Source: Pelargonium nanum (taxonomy: Eukaryota > Streptophyta > Magnoliopsida > Geraniales > Geraniaceae). Taken from it: DNA of 58,744 bases. Positions 11,301-22,375 of this stretch are shown here, piece by piece. The notes under the pieces were generated by a model. The model ran no database searches. It was not told the DNA's origin and saw only the letters and a program-made list of their open reading frames with translations. Both the position numbers and the translations under genes were made by a program. The DNA is taken from the NCBI GenBank assembly GCA_036897485.1, contig JAYMTF010000070.1:1-58744 (forward strand). Reading direction: 5' to 3'. Positions within the stretch are counted from its first letter, which is position 1; every line of letters starts with the position of its first letter.

Positions 11301-14300
11301 ATTTTGAGGGGGTTTGTTAATGTTGTACTGATGTTCGGTTTTGCCTGCAGCTCATTCATGGATATATTTGACGTGGATAACTTTATTAATGTATTGAAGG
11401 ATGATATTTCTATAGTAAGAGAGTTGCCCGAGGAATTCTCTTGGAGCACAAGGGAGTACTATTCCACGGCTATTCGGTATACCAGAGTTAAGACAGCTCC
11501 TGTTCATGCTTCGGCTGATTGGTACCTGGAGAATGTCTTGCCTGTACTGCAGAGGTTGGTTGTTGTTTACAATGTTTCCTTAAAATTTCAAGTTACATTG
11601 ATTGATATATTTTTGGGACAATATATTTCATATCATCCTCCTTTTTCCACTTTATGTGGGGTATTTCAAATGGAAAACCCACCAAAATGGTCCCTCAACT
11701 ATTAGGGTTTGATCAATTTGGTCCTGGACTAGTTTTGTGCCAAAATGGTCCCCCCCAACTATTGAAAACCAATCAAAATAGTCGTCCACGTTAAATCAGA
11801 TAGATTTTTTATTATTTTTTAATGCCGCATTAGGAAAACTAATAGAACTAAACACTGAGAACTATTTTGGCATAATATTAGTCTAAGAATCAAATTGGTT
11901 GGTGTTTTGATAGTTTTTTCCCATTTAACACATAAAGACATTTATCTCATATGTATGCTAGGTTCCATCCATTCAAAAAAAGGAAAACGGTTGATGATGT
12001 TATTTAAGGTTGACCGTGAGAGGTTTGGATATACTTTTGTTAGCTAATTTTAACATGTACCCTGAACGTGCCTTGAAATAAGTTTAGTTTAGCTTCCCAC
12101 TTGGAACCTAAGTGGATTTCTTGAAACCATCATGAGAAGTTACTATTGTTTTTGGTCCAGTTATGGGATTGCTGCAATTGCTCCATTCTCGCACCGCCTG
12201 GCTTTTGACAACTTGCCAATGGACATTCAACGTCTGCGATGCAAAGCCAACTTCCAAGCATTAGTTTTTGTTCCTCATATTAGAGAACTTGGAGATGCTC
12301 TAGTCCACCGTCTTCGGTACCCTCAAGTAAAAACTGAAGAACTTGGCGATGAGTACCTGCAGGAGACTACCGATGCAAATGAGAAACAGGGTCCTCCTGG
12401 AAAGTTTGCTGTGCTACACCTTCGGTTTGATAAGGTATTACTGTCATTCTCTTAAATGAAATCTTCATGCGTATTTTTCTTCATGAATGGAATATCGATA
12501 TCATTGCTAAAAGAAACATTTCATCTACTCAATGCACATATTTCATTAGGTGAATAGTGGTGTCCATTACTGTCGAGATACCAAACAAGTCCATCTAATG
12601 GACAACATGCATTATTTTAACAGCAATATTTCAACATGTGAGTGATATCCTGGTATGTAGGGCATCATAATCGTTGGATCGTATGTATTTGTCCATGCTT
12701 TAGAAGTGTTAGGTTCAACCTCAAGTGGTTAAGTTGGTTTTCTCATTCCTTGGCGGCTTGGCCATCTGGGTTATAACCTTGGGGAATGCACTAGGCTGAT
12801 GTGGGGGTGCACCCTTAAGAAGCCCAATAAGAAAAGAGTCTCGAGGTGCACGCAAAGCTGATCAGAATACGTGTTAGGTTCAATTCATTGCAATTGCAAT
12901 CACCCAATTAGTACAAAGGGGTAGTGAGGGATCTTATCCTCTTAGAGTTAATGTATAGGATTTTGATTAGTGGACATTGACACCCTCCGCTTGACGAGTT
13001 CTTCTGATTTGTCCATTAACTGTATCGAGTTCAGGTCGGAAAGTTTGCTCCATACATGCATTTATCTTAAACATTGTCCTTGTGCAGGATATGGCTGCCC
13101 ATTCAGCGTGCGATTTTGGTGGGGGGAAAGCTGAGAAACTAGCTCTAGCCAAGTATCGGCAAACGATTTGGCAGGGAAGGGTCCTTAACTCACAGTTCAC
13201 TGATGAAGAGTTGAGGTATCAGGGGCGTTGCCCATTGACTCCCGAAGAAATCGGATTGCTACTAGCAGCATTAGGTTTCGACAACAACACTCGTCTATAT
13301 CTTGCCTCCCACAAGGTTTATTCCTTGGATTTATTAAACACTCCATGCTTTACCCTATCATGTCATTTGAGATATGTACTTCATGTATTTATATCCTAAT
13401 AACATGGATGGTTCTGTTTTCAGGTATTTGGCGGCGAAGCTAGGGTTTCAACTTTAAGAAAACTGTTCCCACACATGGAAGACAAAAAGAGCCTCGCTTC
13501 TTCTGAGGAACGGGCTGAGATTAAAGGAAAGGCTTCTTTGTTAGCTGCAGTCGATTACTATGTTGGCATGCACAGTGACATTTTCGTCTCTGCTTCCCCA
13601 GGAAATATGCACAATGCAGTGGTGAGTACTTCCCAAGACATTTAACTTTCTTTTCTATTTGACCGGGCAAGTTAGGTGGCACTGAGCCACACACCAGATT
13701 GCCTATTTGCTAGTTGGTCTTACATAAAAATGACGGCTCTATACACCATTATAGGGTTTCGGAGTAGAGCTTGTAATTTGGACACAAACCCTAGGCACCT
13801 GAAACCTGATTCACATTTTCACGAGTCGGGTAGCCTAAAATAGGCCTAATTACTGTTGGTAGAGTCGGGTATGCCACAAGAAGTGCGCGTCGGGCAAACC
13901 AGGTCTGGTCCGGACATCTCATGTATAAACCAGCAGCCCGAAGCACGGCATGAAACCTACATGAACTTGCACCTCTTGCGGGGTCGGGCTAGCTCTTTTC
14001 AACCCAAACACGAAACTTGAATTGCTAACTTCTACTTGAGAGTGTCATTCGACTCATTTTATACACAGCTTAACCCTGCTTTGTAGAGACTGTTTTTTCT
14101 GGTTGGAACCCATGGACTCAGGGCAGCAACCTTAAGTTGCGCCAAGGTTCACAATGTAACATATATGGAAATGACTAACAAACTTGTGTGATTTTAACAG
14201 GTGGGTCATCGAACTTTCGAGAACAAGAAGACTATAAGACCCAACATGGCATTGTTGGGTCAGCTCTTCCTCAATAAAAGCATTACTTGGTCAGACTTCC

Positions 14301-14410
14301 AGCAGTCTGTCATGGAAGGACACGTAAACAGACACGGGGAAATCAGGATAAGGAAACCGAAGCAGTCCATATATACATACCCAGCTCCCGACTGCATGTG
14401 CCACGCTTGA
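8370..14410 (+). CDS. GDP-fucose protein O-fucosyltransferase family protein
   Basis: Probable Golgi type II membrane glycosyltransferase that moves fucose from GDP-fucose to a protein or glycan acceptor; the acceptor is unknown. Ten exons join in frame to 506 aa: 8370-8471, 10372-10434, 10515-10596, 10977-11047, 11175-11263, 11351-11554, 12161-12434, 13088-13315, 13424-13621, 14201-14410. The start is the ATG at 8370; nothing upstream in that frame begins with ATG. Residues 11-26 form a hydrophobic signal anchor after a basic stretch (ERLKR). Family motifs in order are the FLDGGLNQQRMGICDAVAVA block (about residues 93-113), SYGIAAIAPFSHRLAFD (about 204), HLRFDKDMAAHSACDF (290-305), the YLASHKVFGGE block (about 365-376) and VDYYVGMHSDIFVSASPGN (about 415-433). 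The C-terminus ends CMCHA. Intron 1 (1.9 kb) and introns 6, 7 and 9 carry repeats. The gene is convergent with the MSL gene, 690 bp away. The exact member of this large plant family was not assigned. Confidence 0.9.
8490..9150 (+). repeat. Three diverged ~200-bp tandem units in intron 1
   Basis: The order 'gatggtttttattttctcgagaaaa', 'gctgggaaaatg', 'gagcttgttatg', 'gtgagctttgaagtt', 'ttcttgcttatg' recurs about three times, near 8490, 8690 and 8910, with substitutions and small indels. The array starts about 20 bp after the exon 1 donor, so it duplicates intron sequence only. Confidence 0.65.
9396..9510 (+). mobile_element. tRNA-SINE-like fragment in intron 1
   Basis: The stretch 'gtggtgcagtagctcaatg...cacttgggtttggacttcggaggacctgag' resembles the head of a tRNA-derived plant SINE (A-box-like TAGCTCAATG). 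The B-box region is decayed and no target-site duplication was found. Confidence 0.35.
9867..10024 (+). mobile_element. SINE-like insertion with 9-bp flanking duplication (intron 1)
   Basis: A ~140-bp body (9876-10015) contains an A-box-like GATGACTCAATGG and a B-box-like GAGTTTGAATCCC, spaced as in tRNA-derived SINEs. Perfect TATTTTGCA copies flank it at 9867-9875 and 10016-10024 as a likely target-site duplication. There is no poly-A tail. Confidence 0.55.
10640..10865. repeat. Dispersed repeat rich in TTCGGGTTGGG / CCCAACCCGA (intron 3)
   Basis: The stretch is full of GGGTT/AACCC words in both orientations. Its right end (10839-10863) matches 21 of 25 bases of the repeat end at 44827-44851, so both belong to one family. 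Related stretches lie at about 13770-14010, 28370-28640, 32510-32910, 50080-50240, 50590-50900 and 52480-52690. Confidence 0.5.
11667..11934. mobile_element. Foldback/MITE-like element with long imperfect inverted arms (intron 6)
   Basis: The left arm begins AAATGGAAAACCCACCAAAATGG and continues through 'caatttggtcctggactag...tgccaaaatggtc'. The right arm, read on the opposite strand, begins AAATGGGAAAAAACTATCAAAAC and continues 'ccaatttgattcttagactaat...tgccaaaatagttc', so order and words match along both arms. No coding capacity, and no clear target-site duplication. Confidence 0.55.
12706..12883 (+). mobile_element. SINE-like insertion with 13-bp target-site duplication (intron 7)
   Basis: Perfect 13-bp direct repeats GTGTTAGGTTCAA at 12706-12718 and 12871-12883 flank a 152-bp body. 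The body opens with CCTCAAGTGGTTAAGTTGG (A-box-like) and has a degenerate B box (GGTTATAACC) about 60 bp in. Size, box order and duplication length fit a tRNA-derived SINE; no poly-A tail is seen. Confidence 0.6.
13770..14010. repeat. Dispersed repeat, GTCGGGT/ACCCGA-rich (intron 9)
   Basis: It has the same word composition as the 10640-10865 repeat (gagtcgggta, cgtcgggcaa, aacccaaacacg). It lies wholly inside intron 9 and leaves the flanking exons intact. Confidence 0.4.
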
Positions 14411-15099
14411 GGTGATTCATCTGGTCCCGAAAGATCTTATAGTAAGGTTACTGCTGCATTTATTATTTGTGCCCTGTGATATTGGTAAATAAAAAATGAT
14501 CTCGTGTCTCCAACTATTAGTGTTATGCTTTAGCAAGTGCTGTGAGAGTGTAGTCAGGTTGAGAGAATGGGATTCTGTATCGTGTTAGCGTGTTTTGGAT
14601 GTGAGGTTTCTGGGCAGCATTTTTTTAGAGGGAACAATATTGGGAGATATTGCATTCCAATAGTTTACAAATGTGCTTGTAAGATGTCTGTCTGTAAAGA
14701 TATAAATACAGTTAGCTATATGATCATATCGTCCTTACGAGACTCTTCTATTGACCTATTCTTTTTCATGTTGTGTTCGTTAGCAATGACCCATTTCTTA
14801 AAGCTGACAATTCATGTTGCATTCTATGCAAGCAATAATAAAGGTGACCCGACCCAACATATATATATACACACACAACACTGGTCATGTGTCGTGTCTC
14901 AAATTACCTATTAGAGAACCCGAATCGAGGACTAAAATTGATGATGCCATTAATCATGGTGATGTACAATGTAATGAAAAAAACATAAGGCTATTGTAGT
15001 GTATAGAACTTACCTAGCAATGAGGAGTGTAGAACCATGATGTAGAGCAATGAGGAGTGTAGAACCATGATATCTACATCACAATAAGCCTATATGGTC
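14411..15099. other. Convergent 3' ends of O-fucosyltransferase and MSL genes
   Basis: The short spacer holds both 3' untranslated regions; no other gene is seen. A perfect 26-bp direct repeat (agcaatgaggagtgtagaaccatgat) occurs at 15016-15041 and 15046-15071, a 30-bp-period tandem duplication close to the MSL stop codon. Confidence 0.6.
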
Positions 15100-18000
15100 T
15101 CATTGATCAATGGGTGTTGCACCAGGAGCTGCTGAAACCTGATCATCTTTCTTATCCTTCTCAGCTGTTGTTGAGCCATTTTTGCTCTTATGTGCAGCCA
15201 GTTCCTTTTCTTCTGCTGGTGTTTCCACTTCTTCCCCAATGGGCAGCGTTCGCTTTGCGCCCTCAAGAGCAACACCAAGTACTATATTTTCTTCCCGTGT
15301 TATTGGTGTCTGCACAACCGGCAACCTCTCACCTTCCTGTTTCATTTGAGGGGTCATCGGAGTTCCACTAGCTTTGTCAGCACCGGTTTCGGTCTTCCTA
15401 CATTGATCAGGTTCCAAGTTCAATGCTCTGGAGCCAGAATTTGACATTTCTGCAGCGTTCAAATTCGTCTCTGGGACAGGCATTGATGCTGGTTTTGTTG
15501 ATGCTGCAGCAGCAGCCTCGGGATCCTTGGTACTACCAGAACCCGAGACTTCTCCATTCTTGAGATCCCACTTTTCTCCCACCTTAGTCTCTGTCTTGTT
15601 GTCATGCGAAGAATGTGCAGTGGACTTCCCGTCTTGTAGACCTGTTGCGTGGGTTGAAGGTTTTGCTTTGTCTTCACTGTTTATTCTGTAAGATGGCTCA
15701 ATCAGCAGCAGGGGACGGTCAGATGCAACTTCACTATGGTTGTAGATGGACTCTGCAAATGGTACATTTTCCAAGTCGGGATCACTATATCTTTTTTGCA
15801 CAGTTCGAATAGGAGTGGCAAGCCGTGCACGATGATTACTGATGACTCTCAACAGATCCAACAGTACAGCCTCCTGTTGTGCAAAACAGCATTGTATTGG
15901 AAATGAGTCAATTCACATATCCGACAAGAATAATGACCTTAAAAACTTATTATAAACCCAAAAGCTTCGCAGAGTTATGCAGCTTATGCTTGCAACAAAG
16001 TAGACATGCCTACAGGAGTGTATTGCTGATAAAAAAAATCCTAAATTCAAGCTCGAAGCATGAAATTGAAAACTTGTATCGTCTACGGATACAAATGCAA
16101 TGGGCGTGGAAACTCTCTAACCTGCACTGCTGGACCTAGAAATCGGCTAAATTGTCATACTACTAGTCAACTGACCTTTTTTGTTATATTACAAGAAGCT
16201 ACAACATCTTACATAAAGAAACGAGGATTGACATGTCTCGCTAAACTTGGAAGAGCGAACACTAACTGGAAGCACTTATAATTCATCCTACACAAATCAC
16301 AATTACTTCATCATTCTATTTAAAACCTTGTAGATAAGATTCTTTCAAGTACCATCCGAAGATCATTATATATAAGCTACGTGTTCACAAATTTCTTAGG
16401 GCTGCTTGCCGACTTTAAACCAAGGCTCAATTTTCTATCTAGCCATATGGTTGCATAGCATTTTAACCTCAAGCCAATGGTCTTAAAGAAATTATGAAAG
16501 TCCTCTCACCTGGACGCAGAGATACTCTTCATGATGTGGGGTCTTCACGAAGCAGGATATTAGAATCTGCAAATTTTGAAGTAAAAAAAAAAAAGTAAAG
16601 CTGATACCAGTAATCAAGTAGTAAGAACAAAGAGAATTATTTGCCTCATTTTCTGAAGTTAATGGTTTCAAAGAACCATTTTGGCACATATTTTTTAAGC
16701 TATACTCAAAGCCAGGCTCACTGATTTGTTCATTTCCATCTTTCTCTTCTCCATATTGCACACACTTGTAGATCCATAAAGGAAACTTGATGGTTCTCAA
16801 CCTTATTCTTTTACAAACATCATATTTCTAATCAATTTGTAAAATGTGTATGTACAAGCTGCAGCTAGTCGGTATATTAAACATGTCTATTCATATCAGA
16901 TTTGAGTCATATTCTGGAATACCAAAGTGTATACTGTATACCAAGAAGAAAATGGCTTGCTTAGTCTGGAATCTGGATCCAGATGTTGTACAATAATTTT
17001 TTAAAGATCTGGATCCAGGAGTTTGACGGGAAAAGAAAGAAAATACCCAATTTCAAAATATAAGTATAAACCACTAACCACAAGAGCCTGATTTTCTGGA
17101 TCAATCTGTTCCAGAAATACTCTTCTATGCAACATCTGCTGCTCAATTTGATGTTTCTTAGCCAAGACTTTGCGCATGTCAACAACGATATTCTGTATAG
17201 AAACACAGCAACAGCTTATAACGGGAAATAATTTGTAAGGCAATTCAACTGCACAAATGCGACTACAATTTCTTAGATAGTGGATGAACTAGATTCTAGA
17301 GTACTCCTCACATTGATCTTATGGACGTCCAAGTGACTAATTGCTAGACGGGTTTTAATACGCCAGTGGGATTTTTGACTGAGATTTCTCACGATGTTCA
17401 CTGTGAACTTGTGATTAGGAACGTGAACAGCCTCTCCATCTTCACCTCTAACAATTGTTGGTGACCACCATCCTACATGCTGCAAATGATACAAAATATG
17501 ATTTTGTACATTACTGAACAGAAAGTAAATTGTAGTAGAAAATTAATTCAGAACACGTAATAAGCAGCCATCTTTCGCTAAAACATTCAAATACCAACCT
17601 CGACAAAACCAGAAACATCATAGCCTTGAATCTTTGTTTGGATCCAGTCATTCACAATGAAGGGCTGGGTAGTATGAATCACCGCACTTGATAGAAAATT
17701 TGTTAATATCTAGATACAGCGAAGAATAAAGTCAAGCTCTGAAATAACTCAAATCAAATGGCACCAAAAGCTAGAAGTTAAGGTCACTTAATTTCACCTC
17801 ACGACCAGCAATAGTCAGCATTAGTGTCCCAAGACCTCCAGCAGTGAGCCATTTCTGGGTAGAGAAACCTAACAATTCCATGAACAACGAAAAAGCAGCT
17901 ATCCATACTGCATAGTTCACAGCTTTCCCTGCAAAGTTGTAACCCATCTGGCCAATGCAGAACACATTTCGTTGTTAAGGATGTAATGTATATATATGGT

Positions 18001-20809
18001 ATTTAAAACAATTGTCATGCATTTTAGTTTGTCCAACCAGAAAAGTTGGATATCAAATGGAAGAAACTGAAAACAAGTGCATTGGGTGCTAGAATCAATA
18101 CATACCTTTCTAGTATCATTTGAGTCATTAGACTCCGTGAAAAATCTCTGCAACTGTTGAATCACACTGCATATAAATATTTAACCACTTTCAGTTCTTA
18201 ATGAAGTAGTTTAAAGAGCACAACATCATATAACCCAGATACTATACAATGATAAATAGAAAATTATTGGATTTTTTAGTCACATGAAGCAGCATTGAAT
18301 TATGGACCGTGGAACAAATGCAAACCAGTAATGTGACAAGCCACCAATCTATTGAAAGGAAATGAGGAATAGGCCAAATGCTTGCAACAAAGTCCAAAAA
18401 GACCAAAAGCAGCAAACCAGGTTAAGTGGCAACCTTAGCATACACTCCCAAGACCAAGATGAGGAGAAAATAAAATCTCACCTTGACAAACAATATGCAA
18501 AAGCGAGAACAGTTGACAATGACCCAATAAAATTCAAGAACCGTTGCTTTACGACCTGACTAGCTTCTGAAGGCAAGACTACAGGATCTAATGCTCTGCA
18601 TGAAACATATCAATGATCAATGTACTGGGCTAGCAAGAAATAGGTTATGAATTTGTGAAGAAAAAATACACTCAAAATTAGGAATTTCAGCAATGCCATG
18701 ACAATTACACCTGCATATGAGCATAGCCCCAGTCCATAGCAGCAAAGGTTGAATATAAGAGGTCAGAACATAATGTGTACTACTTTTCCAACTACTTTCA
18801 TTCTTCTGCAAGGCAACAAAATTTTAATAAATGCCAATGGATAGAATCAAGGATCAAACCAATGCAGAGTGGTTTAGAAGGCACTGTTGTACATAATAAC
18901 ACAAGAACAGAAACATCATGTACACGGAGTAGTAGATTTCTGGCCAGTCGCAAAAGAGGTCCAAGGCCCCAGATAGTAAAAAGTATAAGACCCACTGCTG
19001 GAACCAATTTAGGTAGAGGACCACCAACTTGTACAGCATTTAATGACCTGCATAAAACACATTTCAACAGTACAATTAAAATAAATAAATATATATAAGG
19101 ACTGCTTATGAAAAATGAGCACAAAGCATTAGGTGGCATCAACAATGAATCGCGATCAAAAGTTTATAGTTTTGTTCAGTCATTTTCTACTAGCTTCTGG
19201 ACTTCAACTTCGCTAAACCCATATATCAAGTAGAGATGAAAGAACATCACTGCTACATGAACAAATAATTATTAAACTCAACTCATTAAATCCCCGTCCT
19301 TTGGCATCATTCTATGTTCACATGAAAAACTAGTTCCATCAGGGACAAACAGCAGCAGTTACAACTCCATCATAAACATTGTTATTATATAAATATATCA
19401 TATGCCCCTTTTGACAATGCATTAAATTAGTTACAGGTTGTGCCACGGGATCCCTTCTTCTACTAAGTACTAACAGCATGTGCAGTTAATTTTGCATAGC
19501 ACATAATTTTCGAAAAGGAAATGAAAAAAGCAGCAACATATGTTAAAGTAAAAGTAGGCCATTCTTCTTCCAAACTAAGTGGTTTAGCTATTCAAGCCCA
19601 TGAAAATACGGAATCTAAGCACTGGTACCCTCTTCTCCATCAATGAAGTAAAGGGCCTAAAGTAAAGCTTCATAATTGACATAGTAGTGCACATAGCATC
19701 ATTATTCATATCTAACCTTGGAAACGAACTCAAAAAAATAGTCATAAGTTCAAATGTTTGCCTGTGGGTGTGTTTTAGATGATCAAAGAAAAATTACCGC
19801 ACAAGCTCCACGGCAGCAGTTTTCAGATTAGCAAATCCTAATGTCTTGACTGGTACCATAGAAGAATGACACCTAATACCATTGTATTTGTAGGGTATGG
19901 AACGTATTGGCCTGTATGCAATGTCTGCAAGATGAAAACCTAACGAATCCCGTCGTTGGAACTGTAAAATAAAAGTAAAAAATATATCCTAAACTTAGTA
20001 ATTATTTTACAGTGTAATCAAATTATAAGCATGCAGGAAAGTAAAAGAGTCCTGACTAATTACCAGCATATATAAGTTATAACCATTCCTAATGTCCATA
20101 AGAAATAGTACAACTGAAGAAGAAAATAGACTCAATGGCATAAATCATTGGCAGGTCATTAACCCTTCAACAAATGTAGGACCTCAAATCAATTTTCAAA
20201 GAATTTTATTAGGTAAACAACAACTTTATTGACAGTTAAAACTTAAAACTTAAAAGAATGATAATACTGATACCCAAAGTGAATAGTAGGTGTTGAAGTA
20301 TCCACATAGAGAGGAAGTGAAGTTAATGACTTCTTGATGTACTAGCTGGGTCTTCCATATATAAAAGCTTAGACTCTTGGATTGGAGTAAAGTTCAACAC
20401 CGTAACAGAGCTAGTTTGTTCTTGGTTTCAATGTAAAGTTAATGACCATTTGACATACTAGTTTGACTCTCACACACCTACATGCATTTTCTTAGTTCTT
20501 AATTACACATTCACTGCTTATATTTACAACAACAGAAAAACACTAACATCAGCAATAAGTAACTAAAAAAAACAGCCATACCAAATTACGCGAGCAAAGA
20601 CCGCAACTTAACAAATGAAGCTGCCCTCTTCCTGCTACTGAACTCTAAAATTAAACCACACAATAAATTTCAGGACAAAAAAGAACAAACAATTCTCCAC
20701 CAAAAAAGAGAATTATGAAGCAAAAATTTAGTACCTTAAATTGTTTATTGTAACACTGACTCCTGCAAAGCCCCAAATCATGAGACAACTGCAAGGATGC
20801 AAGAGCCAT
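15100..20809 (-). CDS. Plastid MscS-like mechanosensitive channel, MSL2/MSL3 type
   Basis: An ion channel of the plastid inner envelope that opens under membrane tension and controls plastid osmotic balance, size and division in Arabidopsis (MSL2/MSL3). Thirteen exons join in frame to 689 aa: 20735-20809, 20582-20644, 19798-19961, 18924-19047, 18711-18805, 18482-18595, 18106-18166, 17798-17947, 17599-17709, 17312-17479, 17079-17192, 16510-16566, 15100-15873. The N-terminus ([15 protein letters not shown]) matches the MSL2 start and should be a transit peptide. Hydrophobic segments lie in exons 5-8. Exon 9 holds the pore helix ([16 protein letters not shown], about residues 266-282). Exon 11 is the MscS beta domain ([20 protein letters not shown]). 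The last exon is a hydrophilic, poorly conserved tail of about 250 residues with a poly-Ala patch. Length fits the family (about 670-680 aa). MSL2 versus MSL3 cannot be decided. Confidence 0.93.
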
Positions 20810-22375
20810 CTCCTTGAACCAAAGCAGACAAAAATGCTACTAAATTCTAACACCTGCTTCCAGAAAATCTCAGTTTAATATACAACTAAGGCAATTCAAT
20901 CACTGGACAGTTCATTGAAACCAAAAACCATAATTTAATCGATAAAACGAACAAAAAATAGTCGATCGATGAAGAAATTCGGAGGCAAACTCGTGAACTG
21001 GAAATTAAATTAACAAAAATTATCCATAAATTGTATAAAAAAAAAGAAGAAAAGAAGAAGAAGAACATTATGTAAACTGAAGAGCTATCTCATCAGCATC
21101 AGCATCACAATCATCTCCGAAACGAAACGAAGCTGTAAATTTCAAAATTTGGAGCTTCGTGTTAGTTTGAGACACTGTTCTGTTCGTTTGTATATTCTGT
21201 GGATATAGCGGAGAGAGAAAGAGGAGCTTGTGGGTCCCATTTCTTTCTTTTAATTTCCAGAAGTGCCACTATTTGATAGCCACGCGGCGTTTCGTTTTGG
21301 ACTATCAATTTTATTTTTTATTTTATTTTTTTAAATATACTATCAATTTATTTTATTTATTTATTTATTTATTTATCATATACTTTTCACTTCAATAAAC
21401 TCGAAGTTCATATTTTTTCCCTAAAATTTGAATCTTGTTCTACAGAGTAAAATGGATTTCAAAGAAGATAAAGAAAAAAAAATGAGAGATATGTTCTCAA
21501 GGAAAAAATTGAGAGATATGTTTCTTTTGCATATTTTCAACTTTCAAGTAATGTATATGTAAAATGTATGCACCAAGAGAATTAGAGTCGACAATTCGTG
21601 CCGAATTCACGACGTAAAATTATAGTGTTTGGACTCACGCATTTTGTAATCACATCGTGTTGGGCCTTACGCACTCCCGAAAGCTCGAGGTAATACAAAG
21701 AGTAAGGCTATCAAGACTAAGAAAACAGGGTTACAGGTATGCAGGTTAAGGAGAGAGGTATGATACAGGTAATGTAATTACTATGAGTAAGAGTAAGTGT
21801 TGCGACGCACACTCAAAAATATACTGTAAATTAATCTTAATAATATGTGAAATGTGTTGGTTATATTGTTCAAAATGTGTTGGGTCATGTTCGTGTCAGC
21901 ACGACTCATTTAGTTATCATGTTAAACGTGACGTGTTTGTGTTTATAAATGTGTCATGTTCATTTGTTGAACACTTGAACATAATTCCTAGTCGTGTCGT
22001 GTTACATCGTGCAACACACAGTCAACTTTCAGCGCGACACGAACACAACACGCAGGTACAAATTATCAAGTCCACTGTCATCCTTCATTTATTAACAAGT
22101 GGAGGTCGACAATATTTGCACAAACAATATAGGAGGGAAAAAAAACGGATGATCCATAAATAAATCTGCTAAATTCGTAAACTTGAACAGCTGAATCAAA
22201 TCTACACTACAAGCCAACCCAAAACATTGGTCTTCTGATGAAAAAAATGCTCACATACGTAGACACAAATAAATATGTCAATTACAAGCTAAAAGACAAG
22301 CCAGATTTCACATTGCATAGCAGCATTTTTCTAAAACTTGCATGCAGTGCAAAGAAAGATTTCACATTACAAACG
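20810..22375. other. MSL leader/promoter and intergenic spacer
   Basis: The MSL leader probably runs to about 21190; a leader intron is possible but not defined. A TTTA microsatellite lies near 21340-21375. A decayed GTGTCGTGT-type dispersed repeat fills about 21600-22060 (tcatgttcgtgtcagcacgac, gtcgtgtcgtgtt, cgcgacacgaacacaacac). No other gene is seen. Confidence 0.5.
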
